From assembly GCF_900141805.1 (NCBI RefSeq), contig NZ_FQYN01000005.1:310001-374000 (forward strand): a DNA stretch of 64,000 nt, given 5' to 3'. A program made the position numbers and the translations under genes. Shown here piece after piece: positions 47,337 through 55,833 of the stretch. The notes beneath the pieces are model-generated. The model made no database searches, had not been told where the DNA came from, and saw only the letters and a list, made by a program, of their open reading frames with translations. Position 1 is the stretch's first letter. Each line of letters opens with the position of its first letter. Source of the DNA: Hymenobacter daecheongensis DSM 21074 (GTDB taxonomy: Bacteria; Bacteroidota; Bacteroidia; Cytophagales; Hymenobacteraceae).

Positions 47337-48290
47337 ATGAACCCGATTGCGCCAACCCAACCCACCGACCACGCAGCCCGCCCCGAAGCAGCGCCCACGA
47401 CTATCGTATTGGCCGGGGCCACGGGTGCCCTGGGCCTTCTCATTGCGCACTACCTGCGGCAGCGCGGGGCCACCGTGCGGGCGCTGGTGCGCCCCGGAGC
47501 CAGCACCAAAGCCGAGGCCACTTCCCTGCGGCTTCAGGGCGTTTCGGTGGTGGAAGTTGATTTCGGCAGCGTGGCGGAGCTTACCAAAGCCTGCCAGGGT
47601 GGCACCTGCGTGGTATCGGCGCTTTCGGGGTTGCGCGAGGTGATAGTGGACACCCAGACGCGGCTGCTGGAAGCGGCCGTGGCGGCCGGCGTGCCCCGCT
47701 TCATCCCCTCCGACTTTTCGGCCGACTTCACCCACCTGCCCGAGGGCTCCAACCGCAACTTCGACTTTCGGCGGGAGTTTCAGCGCCGACTCGATAAGGC
47801 CCCTATTCGGGCCACGTCCATCCTCAACGGCATGTTCATGGACTTGCTCACGGGTCAGGCCCCGGTGATTCTGGCGGGGCCGAAGCGGGTGCTGTACTGG
47901 GGCAGCCCCGACCAGCCGCTGGACTTCACCACCATGCAAAATACGGCCGAGTATACGGCCGCGGCCGCCCTCGATGCCACCACGCCCCGCTACCTGCGCG
48001 TGGCCGGCGACGTGGCCAGCATCCGGGGGCTGCAGGCCGCCGCTACGGCCGCCACCGGCCAGCCCTACAAGCTGTTTCGGGCCGGCAGCCTGGGCCTGCT
48101 GGCGGGCATGATTAAGGTGACCAAAACCCTGATGCCAGCCAAAGACGAGGTATTTCCGCCCTGGCAGGGCATGCAGTACCTGCACAACATGCTCAGCGGC
48201 CAGGCCAAGCTCGCCGAGCCGCTGGACAATGGCCGCTACCCGGAAATCCGGTGGAAAACGGTGCGGGAGCTGCTGGCCGGACGGCGGTAG
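47337..48290 (+). CDS. NmrA-like NAD(P)-binding oxidoreductase
   Basis: 317 residues from ATG 47337. A Rossmann start TTIVLAGATGALGLLIAHYL is followed by ALVRPGAS, VVEVDFGSVAEL and the FIPSDFSADF motif of NmrA/isoflavone-reductase-like aromatic alcohol reductases. A long N-terminal lead of about 20 residues precedes it. It probably reduces or senses NAD(P)-linked small molecules. It lies downstream of the bestrophin-like gene with 145 bases between them. Confidence 0.9.
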   Translation: MNPIAPTQPTDHAARPEAAPTTIVLAGATGALGLLIAHYLRQRGATVRALVRPGASTKAEATSLRLQGVSVVEVDFGSVAELTKACQGGTCVVSALSGLREVIVDTQTRLLEAAVAAGVPRFIPSDFSADFTHLPEGSNRNFDFRREFQRRLDKAPIRATSILNGMFMDLLTGQAPVILAGPKRVLYWGSPDQPLDFTTMQNTAEYTAAAALDATTPRYLRVAGDVASIRGLQAAATAATGQPYKLFRAGSLGLLAGMIKVTKTLMPAKDEVFPPWQGMQYLHNMLSGQAKLAEPLDNGRYPEIRWKTVRELLAGRR

Positions 48291-48355
48291 GGCTTCTACT
48301 TTAGCCCACCTATAGCCGTTCTCCGGTTGGGGTAATTGGCGCGGCCTCGGGGTAC

Positions 48356-48413
48356 CTCACCCCCGGCCCCGGTTCGCTTTAGGCGCGAAGCCTTGGGGAG
48401 AGGGGAGCCAGAC
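48356..48413. repeat. CTCACCCCCGGCCCC repeat arm
   Basis: A single copy of the CTCACCCCC...TTGGGGAGAGGGGAGCC element found as a pair at 21834-22017, here with a GCGAAGCC-containing insertion in the middle. It lies 3' to the NmrA-like gene. Confidence 0.65.
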
Positions 48414-48430
48414 GGCTCTCCGCCGGAATG

Positions 48431-48468
48431 AAAAGCGCCGCCCCGGTTTTCCGGGACGGCGCTTTTTG
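48431..48468. terminator. bidirectional intrinsic terminator
   Basis: AAAAGCGCCGCCCCGG pairs with CCGGGACGGCGCTTTT, flanked by A and T runs. It lies between the convergent NmrA-like and F420-type reductase genes. Confidence 0.85.
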
Positions 48469-48499
48469 TGTTATTCTTTTCCTGGATTACGGCCGCTGG

Positions 48500-49234
48500 C
48501 TACTCTGCCGACGACGACTGCTGGAACTGCTTCATCATTTCCTGTTCCTGCCGGGCGTGGTTGGCCAGATACTCGGCGTGCTGCGCCGCCGTGCGCCGGG
48601 GGCCCAGGCTGGCCAGGTGCTCGTGCAGCTTGTCGGCGGGCATATCGGCGCCGTAGGAAGGCGTGCCGGGCTGCTGCCGCCACGACTCATGCAGCGTGCC
48701 GTCGTCCACGGCGTCGAAGCCTAGCTCCTCGACCAGGGCCATTACTTTCTGCTTGGCGGCGGCCTCGTCGCCGGCTACGGGCAGGGCAATGCGGCCGGGT
48801 GTGCCGGCGGGCTGGCCCTTCTGTTCGAGGTGGTGGGCGTAGATGTTGTTGAACACCTTCACCACCGGGCGGCCCAGATGCTGCTGCACCCACTCGCTCT
48901 CGGTCAGCTCGCCGGTTTCCAGCTCCGGCATCCGGCCATCACGCAGCAGCGGGTAGTAGTTGCTCGTGTCGATGACGGGCACGTCGGCGGCCACGCCCTG
49001 GAACAGGTCTTTGGGCAGGTCGGGAATGTTTTTCAGCGGAATGGTCACCACGATGATGTCGCCGTGGCGGGCCGCTTCCGGGGCCGTAACGGGCGTAGCA
49101 CCGGTTTTCCGGGCCACGTCCTTTAGGGTTTCCGGGCCACGGGAGTTGGCGATGTACACGTTATGGCCGAGGCTGACGAGCCGCACGGCGAGGGCGCTGC
49201 CGATGTGGCCGGCCCCGATGATTCCGATGTTCAT
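48500..49234 (-). CDS. NADP oxidoreductase, coenzyme F420-dependent type (NADPH-binding)
   Basis: 244 residues. The Rossmann start MNIGIIGAGHIGSALAVRLVSLGH with VYIANSRGPE binds NADP(H). DIIVVTIPLKNIPDLP and VFNNIYAHHL follow. Relatives include F420-dependent NADP reductase and the STEAP-like oxidoreductases. Bacteroidota do not make F420 as far as known, so the partner is probably another flavin or a metabolite. The tail is a charged helix region (HARQEQEMMKQFQ). It is divergent from nothing and a single-gene unit. Confidence 0.9.
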   Translation of the reverse strand: MNIGIIGAGHIGSALAVRLVSLGHNVYIANSRGPETLKDVARKTGATPVTAPEAARHGDIIVVTIPLKNIPDLPKDLFQGVAADVPVIDTSNYYPLLRDGRMPELETGELTESEWVQQHLGRPVVKVFNNIYAHHLEQKGQPAGTPGRIALPVAGDEAAAKQKVMALVEELGFDAVDDGTLHESWRQQPGTPSYGADMPADKLHEHLASLGPRRTAAQHAEYLANHARQEQEMMKQFQQSSSAE

Positions 49235-49337
49235 AGTGCGAAGGTTTAGGAGGTTGGCGCGGCGGCTGGGTGCTACCGTAGAGAGTTAAACAGCGGAGGC
49301 GGGGGTTTTGCTTTTTTGGGTGAGGTGTTTAGAACAA

Positions 49338-49372
49338 ACAACGCCGCCGGAGCGGGGCTGGGGCGGCGTTGT
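49338..49372 (-). terminator. terminator-like hairpin downstream of the HEPN gene
   Basis: ACAACGCCGCC (49338-49348) and GGCGGCGTTGT (49362-49372) form an 11-pair stem, with a T-rich stretch on the minus strand after it. It lies between the HEPN gene's stop and the reductase gene's start. Confidence 0.6.
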
Positions 49373-49405
49373 TCTGCGAAGCCAAATTCTTTCAGCGTTT
49401 TAGCG

Positions 49406-50341
49406 TCAACCAAAAATTAGATCATCAATTTGCTCTTCATTCATCAAGTCACCATGTTCGATAAAGCAGCATAACAGATTTGACAGAAGCACTTTCGTAT
49501 CTATTATATGGTCTTCTATTCTAATCTTGCCTAGTGGACTACCGTGCACAGCTTTAGAACGTATATCATACATCTTCTTAACTGTTTTATACAAATTCTT
49601 TCGTCCTATTCCTCTCTGCTCTAAAATACTAGCAATTGATACTGCAATTCTAAACCGCAACTCGCTTTGAATGTCGAACAAAGCTTCGATGCCCGCCCAT
49701 AATGTGGCTACTGCCATTCTATCACTCGAAGCGAAATGATGAGTTGTGATAGACTCTACTGACAAGCGAAATTTTGGAAATTCTAGTAACTTAACAAAGC
49801 TAACCAAGTATTTTCCTACCCAATTTAAATCATCTTGATTAACAGGCTTTCTTACTGTATAAAACTTCGCCTGAGGTATATCTTCTAATAACCTTGCATA
49901 ACAAGAACTATCAGGTAAAGCTGCAATAACAGACCAAGAATAGTCGGTCACAACGGGAATCAACACTTCAACAAGATTCCTAATTCTCAAAGCAGATACA
50001 ATCCACCAAGCAATATTAAATGCGCCTTGATCGTCTTTAGCAAATTCTTTACTAATAGCAAGTTCATAAGTCACTTTTTGCGAGTATCTACCTATTGAAC
50101 TAAACAAGTTTTTGTTTTTAAGCGCACAAGCTAGCTCTATTTCACCAGCCGGATTCTCAACCTTCTGAATCCTTGCTAGCGGTTCTATCTCCAGCACACT
50201 GTCATCCGACACAAAACCTATTATTGCAAAATACCAATACTTACCCTTTTCTTCTTTTAATCTCTCAGTAGCCTCTTTCTTACGGTTCTCAAAGTAAGAA
50301 GCAAGTCGTTCCAGTTTCTTCAGCTCATCGTCGCTGATCAT
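49406..50341 (-). CDS. HEPN (Apea-like) domain protein, AT-rich, probably acquired
   Basis: 311 residues. The C-terminal part matches the Apea-like HEPN type: WAGIEALFDIQSELRFRIAV, then MYDIRSKAVHGS, giving the Rx4H motif (R261, H266) of HEPN ribonucleases. The N-terminal 180 residues are not recognised. Base composition is far more AT-rich (clearly under 45% GC by eye) than anything nearby, with many TTA/AAT codons. It sits beside a PIN toxin pair and a hutU-like fragment, which supports transfer. A role in defence or RNA cleavage is inference. Confidence 0.8.
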   Translation of the reverse strand: MISDDELKKLERLASYFENRKKEATERLKEEKGKYWYFAIIGFVSDDSVLEIEPLARIQKVENPAGEIELACALKNKNLFSSIGRYSQKVTYELAISKEFAKDDQGAFNIAWWIVSALRIRNLVEVLIPVVTDYSWSVIAALPDSSCYARLLEDIPQAKFYTVRKPVNQDDLNWVGKYLVSFVKLLEFPKFRLSVESITTHHFASSDRMAVATLWAGIEALFDIQSELRFRIAVSIASILEQRGIGRKNLYKTVKKMYDIRSKAVHGSPLGKIRIEDHIIDTKVLLSNLLCCFIEHGDLMNEEQIDDLIFG

Positions 50342-50371
50342 ACAACTAATTAGTCAGGTTTATTAATTTAT

Positions 50372-50487
50372 TTTTCCCTTTTGATGTGCATTTCTGGCTT
50401 GAGTACCATTAGAGCAACCGCGTCGGCGTGGCGGAAGATGCCCATACTGAGGTCGGTGGCGAAGCCAAGCAGATTGTGATTGAAGTT
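50372..50487 (-). pseudogene. short fragment resembling the 3' end of hutU
   Basis: The minus-strand frame between an in-frame TAG and a TAA reads ATDLSMGIFRHADAVA, close to [16 protein letters not shown] near the C-terminus of HutU (51290-51330). The DNA matches over about 45 bases at around three quarters identity. The following AT-rich codons (MVLKPEMHIKREK) differ. It may be a decayed duplicate of the hutU end or an unrelated protein tail. Confidence 0.4.
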
Positions 50488-50503
50488 CAGCTATCCTACT
50501 GCC

Positions 50504-50911
50504 TCACAACAGCTGTAGTTGCCCCGCATCATACGGATTCAGCACTTGCAGCCCCGGCACGGCGCTGAAGTCGCTGGTGTTGCGGGTGAGCAGCGGCAGG
50601 CCGTGGGCTAAGGCGGTGGCGGCAATGATGGCATCGGGCAGCTTGATGCGGTGCTGCTGGCGTAGCAGGATAGTTTGCTGAATGGCGGGCTCGTCTATTG
50701 GCAGCTGTTCGTTTGCGGCAATAAAATCCTCCAGCAATTGCATAGCGGCAGGAGTGCCGCGCCAGGAGAGTAGTTCCATACGCACCACTACGGACAGGAC
50801 CAGCCGGTTAGCGTTTAATTGGCTTTCAAGCCAGCCTGTGCTGTCAGCGGGCAGTGCTCCAGCCAGAAAGTCAATTCCGACATTGGTATCTACTGCGTAT
50901 CTCGCTCCCAT
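50504..50911 (-). CDS. vapC: PIN-domain toxin, VapC-like
   Basis: 135 residues with the four acidic active-site residues of PIN nucleases: D8 (YAVDTNVGIDFL), E46 (RMELLSW), D93 (LPDAIIAATAL) and D114 (RNTSDF). The domain fills the whole protein, as in VapC toxins, which cleave tRNA or rRNA. The gene overlaps the antitoxin gene upstream by 22 bases, the typical toxin-antitoxin arrangement. Confidence 0.93.
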   Translation of the reverse strand: MGARYAVDTNVGIDFLAGALPADSTGWLESQLNANRLVLSVVVRMELLSWRGTPAAMQLLEDFIAANEQLPIDEPAIQQTILLRQQHRIKLPDAIIAATALAHGLPLLTRNTSDFSAVPGLQVLNPYDAGQLQLL

Positions 50912-51144
50912 TCGTTTCTTACTTGTTCAGCGTGGGCACGCAGACTATCGGCATCAGCGCTGGCCAAGGCCCCGGCCCATTTGCGCGGCGTAGATTGGGC
51001 TGCTTGTGCCAGAGGCAGATGTTTTACCGCCTCATAAGCGCCTGCGGCCGGGTCGGCTATTATGCCTACCACCCGTACCCCCTGCTGCAAGCGCAGTGTT
51101 TGCACAGCAGCCTCATTCGCTACTTCTACCAATACTAGTGTCAT
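50890..51144 (-). CDS. antitoxin of the PIN pair
   Basis: 84 residues that overlap the PIN gene start by 22 bases. MTLVLVEVANEAAVQTLRLQQG... and a C-terminal acidic/helical part (HAEQVRNEWERD) fit a small antitoxin. The DNA-binding fold is not obvious; the family is not a standard AbrB or RHH type. Assigned from position. Confidence 0.75.
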   Translation of the reverse strand: MTLVLVEVANEAAVQTLRLQQGVRVVGIIADPAAGAYEAVKHLPLAQAAQSTPRKWAGALASADADSLRAHAEQVRNEWERDTQ

Positions 51145-51233
51145 ACGTCGGACCTGTTGATTTCCGGAAGATACGAAAGCAACAGCGGCGGCGGGCGGAA
51201 TACTCCACCGGCCGCCGCTCCTACTTTTTATTC

Positions 51234-53036
51234 TTACTCCCGCCCCGGAATCTGCACGCCACGCTCCTCAGCTACTCGCTGCGCAATTTCATACCCCGCA
51301 TCGGCGTGGCGCAAAACGCCCATGCCGGGGTCCGTCGTCAGCACGCGCTTCAACCGTTCGGCTTTTTCGGGGGTGCCGGTAGCTACGATCACCATGCCGG
51401 AGTGGGTGCTGTTGCCGATGCCCACGCCGCCGCCGTTGTGCAGACTCACCCAGTCGGCGCCGCTGGCGCAATTGGCCAGGGCGTTGAGCAGGGGCCAGTC
51501 GGCTACGGCGTCGGAGCCATCCTTCATGCCTTCGGTTTCGCGGTTGGGCGAGGCCACCGAGCCGCAGTCGAGGTGGTCGCGGCCGATGACGATGGGGGCC
51601 GAGACTTCGCCGCGGGCCACGAGGTCGTTGATGACCAGGCCGAACTTCTCCCGCTCGCCGTAGCCCAGCCAGCATACGCGGGCCGGCAGCCCGATGAAGG
51701 GCACTTTGGCCTGGGCCTTTTCGATCCAGCGGGCCAGCATCTTGTTGTCGGGGAAGGTTTCGAGCAGGGCGCGGTCGATGCGCAGAATATCGGCCGGGTC
51801 GCCGCTGAGGGCAGCCCAGCGGAAGGGGCCTTTGCCCTCGCAAAACAGCGGGCGGATGTAGCCGGGCACGAAGCCGGGGTAGAGAAACTGGCCGTGCTCG
51901 TCGCGCACCTTCAGGCCGCCTTTCTCGGCCTGCCCGCGCAGGTTGTTGCCGTAGTCGAGGGCCACGGAGCCGGCGGTTTGCAGGTCGATAATAGCCTGAC
52001 AGTGCTTCATGATGGACGCCAGCGCCTGCTTCTTGAACTCCTCGGGGTTGTCAGCCCGCAGCCTGAGCACCGCCGTGATGTCGCCTTCCGGAATGTAGTC
52101 CATCAGGTCGTGGGCCGAAGTCTGGTCGGTTACGATGTCGATTTTGGTGCCGCGCTGCAGCAGCTCGGGCAGCACGGTGGCGGCATTGCCGGTGAGGCCG
52201 ATGCTCCAGCCTTTGCGCTCCTTCTTATACTGCTCACAGAGCTGCAGGGCGTGGTCCAGGTTGCGGGCCTGTTCGTCGAGGTAGCCTTCGCGCACCTTCT
52301 GCTTCACCCGCTCATCAATGGGCTCGATGACCAGGCACACGCCGTCGTTCATGGTCACCGACAGGGGCTGGGCCCCGCTCATGCCGCCCAGCCCGGCCGT
52401 AACGGTGACGGTGCCGGCCAGTGTGCCCGAAAAGTGCTTGTCGGCCACGGCGGCGAAGGTTTCGTAGGTGCCCTGCAGAATGCCCTGGGTGGCAATGTAG
52501 ATCCAGGAGCCGGCCGTCATTTGCCCGTACATCATCAGGCCCAGGCGGTCCAGCTCGTCGAAATACTCCTGGGTGCTCCAGGCCGGCACCAGGTTGGAAT
52601 TGGCGATGAGCACGCGCGGGGCGTGGGCCCAGGTGCGCAGCACGCCCACGGCCTTGCCGCTCTGCACCAGCATGGTTTCGTCGGGCTCCAGGTTTTTAAG
52701 GGTTTTTACAATCGTCTGGTACTCCTTCCAGTTGCGGGCGGCGCGGCCGGCCCCGCCGTACACAATCAGCTCGTCATACACCAGGCTCACGGCCGGGTCG
52801 AGGTTGTTTTCCAGCATCCGCAGGGCCGCCTCAGCCTCCCAGGTTTTGCAGCGCAGGGTGGTGCCGTGCGCGGCCCGCACGGTTTCCTCTGGCTTGAACT
52901 CATAGAACATCGGGCGCGTGGCGGTCACCCCTCCCCCGGCCCCTCCCCGAAAGGGAGGGGTGCCAGATGTCGTTTTATCGGAGTGGCTAGTGGCTTCGAG
53001 GTTCAGCTCGGGGGTTTCGAGGGCGGAGTGGGGCAT
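51234..53036 (-). CDS. hutU: urocanate hydratase
   Basis: 600 residues. NAD-binding and active-site motifs of urocanase are clear: [45 protein letters not shown], and [20 protein letters not shown]. It hydrates urocanate to imidazolone propionate with tightly bound NAD+. The conserved core begins near residue 55 ([13 protein letters not shown]). Residues about 25-37 ([12 protein letters not shown]) are encoded by an interspersed repeat (52926-52962) lying in frame in the poorly conserved lead, so the true start may be the Met at 43 ([11 protein letters not shown]) instead. Confidence 0.94.
   Translation of the reverse strand: MPHSALETPELNLEATSHSDKTTSGTPPFRGGAGGGVTATRPMFYEFKPEETVRAAHGTTLRCKTWEAEAALRMLENNLDPAVSLVYDELIVYGGAGRAARNWKEYQTIVKTLKNLEPDETMLVQSGKAVGVLRTWAHAPRVLIANSNLVPAWSTQEYFDELDRLGLMMYGQMTAGSWIYIATQGILQGTYETFAAVADKHFSGTLAGTVTVTAGLGGMSGAQPLSVTMNDGVCLVIEPIDERVKQKVREGYLDEQARNLDHALQLCEQYKKERKGWSIGLTGNAATVLPELLQRGTKIDIVTDQTSAHDLMDYIPEGDITAVLRLRADNPEEFKKQALASIMKHCQAIIDLQTAGSVALDYGNNLRGQAEKGGLKVRDEHGQFLYPGFVPGYIRPLFCEGKGPFRWAALSGDPADILRIDRALLETFPDNKMLARWIEKAQAKVPFIGLPARVCWLGYGEREKFGLVINDLVARGEVSAPIVIGRDHLDCGSVASPNRETEGMKDGSDAVADWPLLNALANCASGADWVSLHNGGGVGIGNSTHSGMVIVATGTPEKAERLKRVLTTDPGMGVLRHADAGYEIAQRVAEERGVQIPGRE
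52926..52962. repeat. ACCCCTCCCC...GGGGAGGGGTG repeat inside the hutU 5' end
   Basis: A self-complementary element (CACCCCTCCC with GGGAGGGGTG, CCCCTCCCCGAAAGGGAGGGG centre) sits in frame in the N-terminal lead of HutU. Single-arm relative of the elements at 21834 and 48356. Confidence 0.7.
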
Positions 53037-53368
53037 GGTGGGAGGTTAAGGAGTTGGGGGAGCAGCAAGTTATATTTTTCGCCCTTCTCCCCTACCACTG
53101 ACCGGGGCGTTGGGGTTGGGCGGCCCGCATTCGGGCGAGGCAGGCGCGGCAGTAGCCAGCTTCGGGGCAAAGGCCCCAGAACCCGCTGCCGCTGCCCGGT
53201 GGCATCGGCTCCTGGGGCGGCGAAGCCTGAGGCCAGCCGAGAGCCACAAGCCATTCAAACTCTTTCGCAATAAATATTTTCCTAAAAACAGATAGTATTT
53301 ATTGTTTATCAATAAATATTCAATTCCTTTGAGGCAGTAGAAAGCTCACCACTTCTCGCCCCTGCCCC
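53037..53368. other. 332-base intergenic region between divergent hutU and DUF2975 genes
   Basis: The hutU-proximal half is GC-rich, with an open frame showing no family features. The DUF2975-proximal 100 bases are strikingly AT-rich (AATAAATATT palindromes near 53270 and 53322), likely the promoter of the DUF2975-XRE operon. No gene was seen. Confidence 0.6.
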
Positions 53369-54046
53369 ATGAACAAGCAGACCTTCCGAAAACGGCACAC
53401 CAACTTTATAATCGTTGCCCTGCGCTACGTATTCCTGTTCCTGGTTATAGCCGGCTCCTTTGCGCTGGCATTCTACCTTTTGCGGGCCGTGTTCGACCCC
53501 CAACAGCCGGCCGACGTGGTGACGCTGAGCGTACGCCAGAAAATTCTAAACTGGGATGCCAAACCCCTGCGGGATACCGAGCAGCAGGTGGCCCGCGGCG
53601 GGGCCGTGCAATTGGTGCAGTTGGGCACCATCAGCCGGCTGATGTACCGCGAACCGAATGCCGCCCGCCGCTTCGTGCTGCGGCTGATGAACTCGCAGCC
53701 CCAGCCTGTGCCCTATGTGCTGGCAACCCTGCTGTTCTGCGTTCTGCTCCACCAGATTCTGCGCGACATCCGGCCCGGCGTGCCCTTCACGCCGGCCAAC
53801 GTGCAGCGCCTGCGCTGGCTGGCGCTGCTGTTTGCCGCCTGCGACCTGTATAAGATGCTGGCCACGTGGTGGCTGCGGCACCACCTGGCCCAGGTGGCCC
53901 CCGGCCTGGCCCCCGACCTGATTCCCGACACGTACTTCAGCTCGTCGCTGGTGGCCAACTGGCTGATCGGGCTGATGCTGCTCATCATTGCCGCGGGCTA
54001 CGAGCGGGGCGTAGAGCTTACCGAAGATGCCGAGCTAACCGTCTGA
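53369..54046 (+). CDS. DUF2975 membrane protein
   Basis: 225 residues with four hydrophobic segments: IIVALRYVFLFLVIAGSFALAF, VLATLLFCVLLHQILRDI, LRWLALLFAACDLYKML and LVANWLIGLMLLIIAAGY. The PFTPANVQRLRWLALL stretch is the DUF2975 signature. Members pair with small XRE regulators like the gene that follows, as in YoaS/YozG of Bacillus subtilis. The function is unknown, and a membrane sensor controlling the regulator is plausible. Confidence 0.85.
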   Translation: MNKQTFRKRHTNFIIVALRYVFLFLVIAGSFALAFYLLRAVFDPQQPADVVTLSVRQKILNWDAKPLRDTEQQVARGGAVQLVQLGTISRLMYREPNAARRFVLRLMNSQPQPVPYVLATLLFCVLLHQILRDIRPGVPFTPANVQRLRWLALLFAACDLYKMLATWWLRHHLAQVAPGLAPDLIPDTYFSSSLVANWLIGLMLLIIAAGYERGVELTEDAELTV

Positions 54047-54051
54047 CTGCC

Positions 54052-54282
54052 ATGCCGATTATCGTCCGACTTGATGTAATGCTGGCGCGGCGCAAGATGT
54101 CGCTCAGCACCCTGGCCGCCGCCGTGGATATTACCCTGGCCAACCTGTCCATTCTGAAGAGCGACAAGGCCAAGGCCATCCGCTTCACCACCCTGGAAGC
54201 CATCTGCCAGGCCCTGCAGTGCCAGCCCGGCGACCTGCTCGAATACGTGTCCGACGACAGCGCCGGGCCGCCGGGCGGCTAA
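54052..54282 (+). CDS. YozG-like small XRE regulator
   Basis: 76 residues from ATG 54052, five bases after the DUF2975 stop. The HTH is MLARRKMSLSTLAAAVDITLANLSILKSDKAKAIR, and LEAICQALQCQPGDLLEY closes the Cro/CI-type domain. No other domain is present. The pairing with DUF2975 is conserved in many bacteria, so the two are expected to act together. Confidence 0.9.
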   Translation: MPIIVRLDVMLARRKMSLSTLAAAVDITLANLSILKSDKAKAIRFTTLEAICQALQCQPGDLLEYVSDDSAGPPGG

Positions 54283-54378
54283 GCTTCCTTTCCCTGCTTC
54301 TACGTTTTTGCCTCCCGCGGAAAATCCGGGGCCGGCTCCCTCATGCCTCATTTCATCCTCCTTCTTTTTCCCAAAATC

Positions 54379-55773
54379 ATGTTCCAGCGCCCCGTTTCCT
54401 CCATTTTCCTGCTGAGCCTGCTCGCCCTCTCCTTCCCGACGCAGGCTCAGGCCCAAGTCAAGGCCCAGAGCAAAGCCAAGCAGCTCGATGCCCTGGCCAG
54501 CCAATACGCCCAGGCCGGGCAGCTCAACGGCACCGTGCTGGTGGCCGAGCACGGCAAGGTTATCTTCACTAAGGGCTACGGCCTGGCCAACCGCGAGTGG
54601 AGCCAGCCCAACGCCGCCGACACCAAGTTCCGCATCGGCTCGCTCAGCAAGCAGTTCACAGCCATGCTGGTGATGCAGCTGGTGGAAAAAGGCCAGCTGA
54701 AGCTCGACGCGCCCATCAGTACCTACCTGCCCGACTACCCCAAGCCCAGTGCCGACAAAATCACGCTGCACCAGCTGCTGGCCCACACCGCCGGCCTGCC
54801 GAACTACACCGCGCAACCGGGCTTCCAGGCCATCAGCCGGCAGCCTACCACGCCGGCAGCTTTCGTGAGCACCTTCGCCGGGCTGCCGCTGGAGTTTGAG
54901 CCCGGCACCAGCTACCGCTACTCCAACTCGGGCTACTTCGTGCTGGGAGCCATCATCGAGAAGGTGACCGGCAAATCCTACGCCCAGGTGCTGAGCGAGC
55001 AGATTCTGCAGCCGCTGCGCATGCAGGATACCGGCTACGACCTGCCCGGCACCATCTTGCCCCGGCGGGCGGCGGGCTACGTGAAGAACGAGCAGGAAAC
55101 CGCCAACGCGCCCTACCTCGACATGAGCGTACCCTACGCGGCCGGCGCGCTCTACTCCACCGTGCAGGATCTGTACAAGTGGGACCAGGCGCTATATACC
55201 ACCCAGCTGCTGTCGGCGGCGGGCCGGGCCACTATGTTTAAGCCGGTGAAAAATGGCTACGGCTACGCCTGGATTTCGAGCAAGGGCGTGATGGGGAAAG
55301 ACACGGTGAACCTGCTGTGGCACAACGGCCGCATCAGCGGCTTCGGCACCGAGCTGATGCGCGCCCCCCAGGACCGCAACCTGGTGATAGTGCTTGATAA
55401 TGAAGGCGGCACGCAGGTGGAAGACCTGACGATAGACCTGATGGGGGTGCTCTACGGCCGCCCCGGCACCGGGCCGAAAGCCGCACCGGCTGCGCCGAAA
55501 GCCATTGCCGTAGATGCCGCCACGCTGCGCACCTACACCGGCAAGTACGCCCTGGCTCCCACCTTCCTGCTGACGGTGACGACGGAAAACGACCAGCTCT
55601 ATGCCCAGGCCACCGGCCAGCCCCGCTTCGCGCTGGTGCCCACGGCCCCGGGCCGCTTCGCGGTGGCTTCCATTCAGGCCGAGCTGGAGTTTGTGAAAAA
55701 TGCCGGCGGCACCATCGAAAAAGTAATTCTGCACCAGGGCGGCCAGCACTCGCCGGGCGCGAAAGTGGAGTAG
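54379..55773 (+). CDS. serine hydrolase, beta-lactamase/class C PBP-like
   Basis: 464 residues from ATG 54379 (MFQRPVSSIFLLSLLAL), which opens a Sec signal peptide ending at TQAQAQ. The catalytic Ser-x-x-Lys is S88-L-S-K91, the Tyr-x-Asn motif Y181-S-N183 and the third motif HNGRISGFG. The C-terminal part (about 370-464) is a small beta-domain (TYTGKYAL, GRFAVASIQAELEF) as in DUF3471-like serine hydrolases. It probably hydrolyses peptides or beta-lactams in the periplasm. Confidence 0.92.
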   Translation: MFQRPVSSIFLLSLLALSFPTQAQAQVKAQSKAKQLDALASQYAQAGQLNGTVLVAEHGKVIFTKGYGLANREWSQPNAADTKFRIGSLSKQFTAMLVMQLVEKGQLKLDAPISTYLPDYPKPSADKITLHQLLAHTAGLPNYTAQPGFQAISRQPTTPAAFVSTFAGLPLEFEPGTSYRYSNSGYFVLGAIIEKVTGKSYAQVLSEQILQPLRMQDTGYDLPGTILPRRAAGYVKNEQETANAPYLDMSVPYAAGALYSTVQDLYKWDQALYTTQLLSAAGRATMFKPVKNGYGYAWISSKGVMGKDTVNLLWHNGRISGFGTELMRAPQDRNLVIVLDNEGGTQVEDLTIDLMGVLYGRPGTGPKAAPAAPKAIAVDAATLRTYTGKYALAPTFLLTVTTENDQLYAQATGQPRFALVPTAPGRFAVASIQAELEFVKNAGGTIEKVILHQGGQHSPGAKVE

Positions 55774-55833
55774 CATGTACCCCGGCGCGCCACTTGTGCG
55801 TACTCACTGGCTCCAACCAATCTTTTCGCAGCT

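Noticed and set aside
49406..51144. Prophage or integrative element
   Set aside because: The region carries a HEPN gene and a toxin-antitoxin pair but no integrase, transposase, tail or replication gene, and no tRNA nearby.
51006..53273. 755-residue open frame on the plus strand
   Set aside because: Lies opposite hutU, which has all urocanase motifs. High-GC sequence leaves long open antisense frames.
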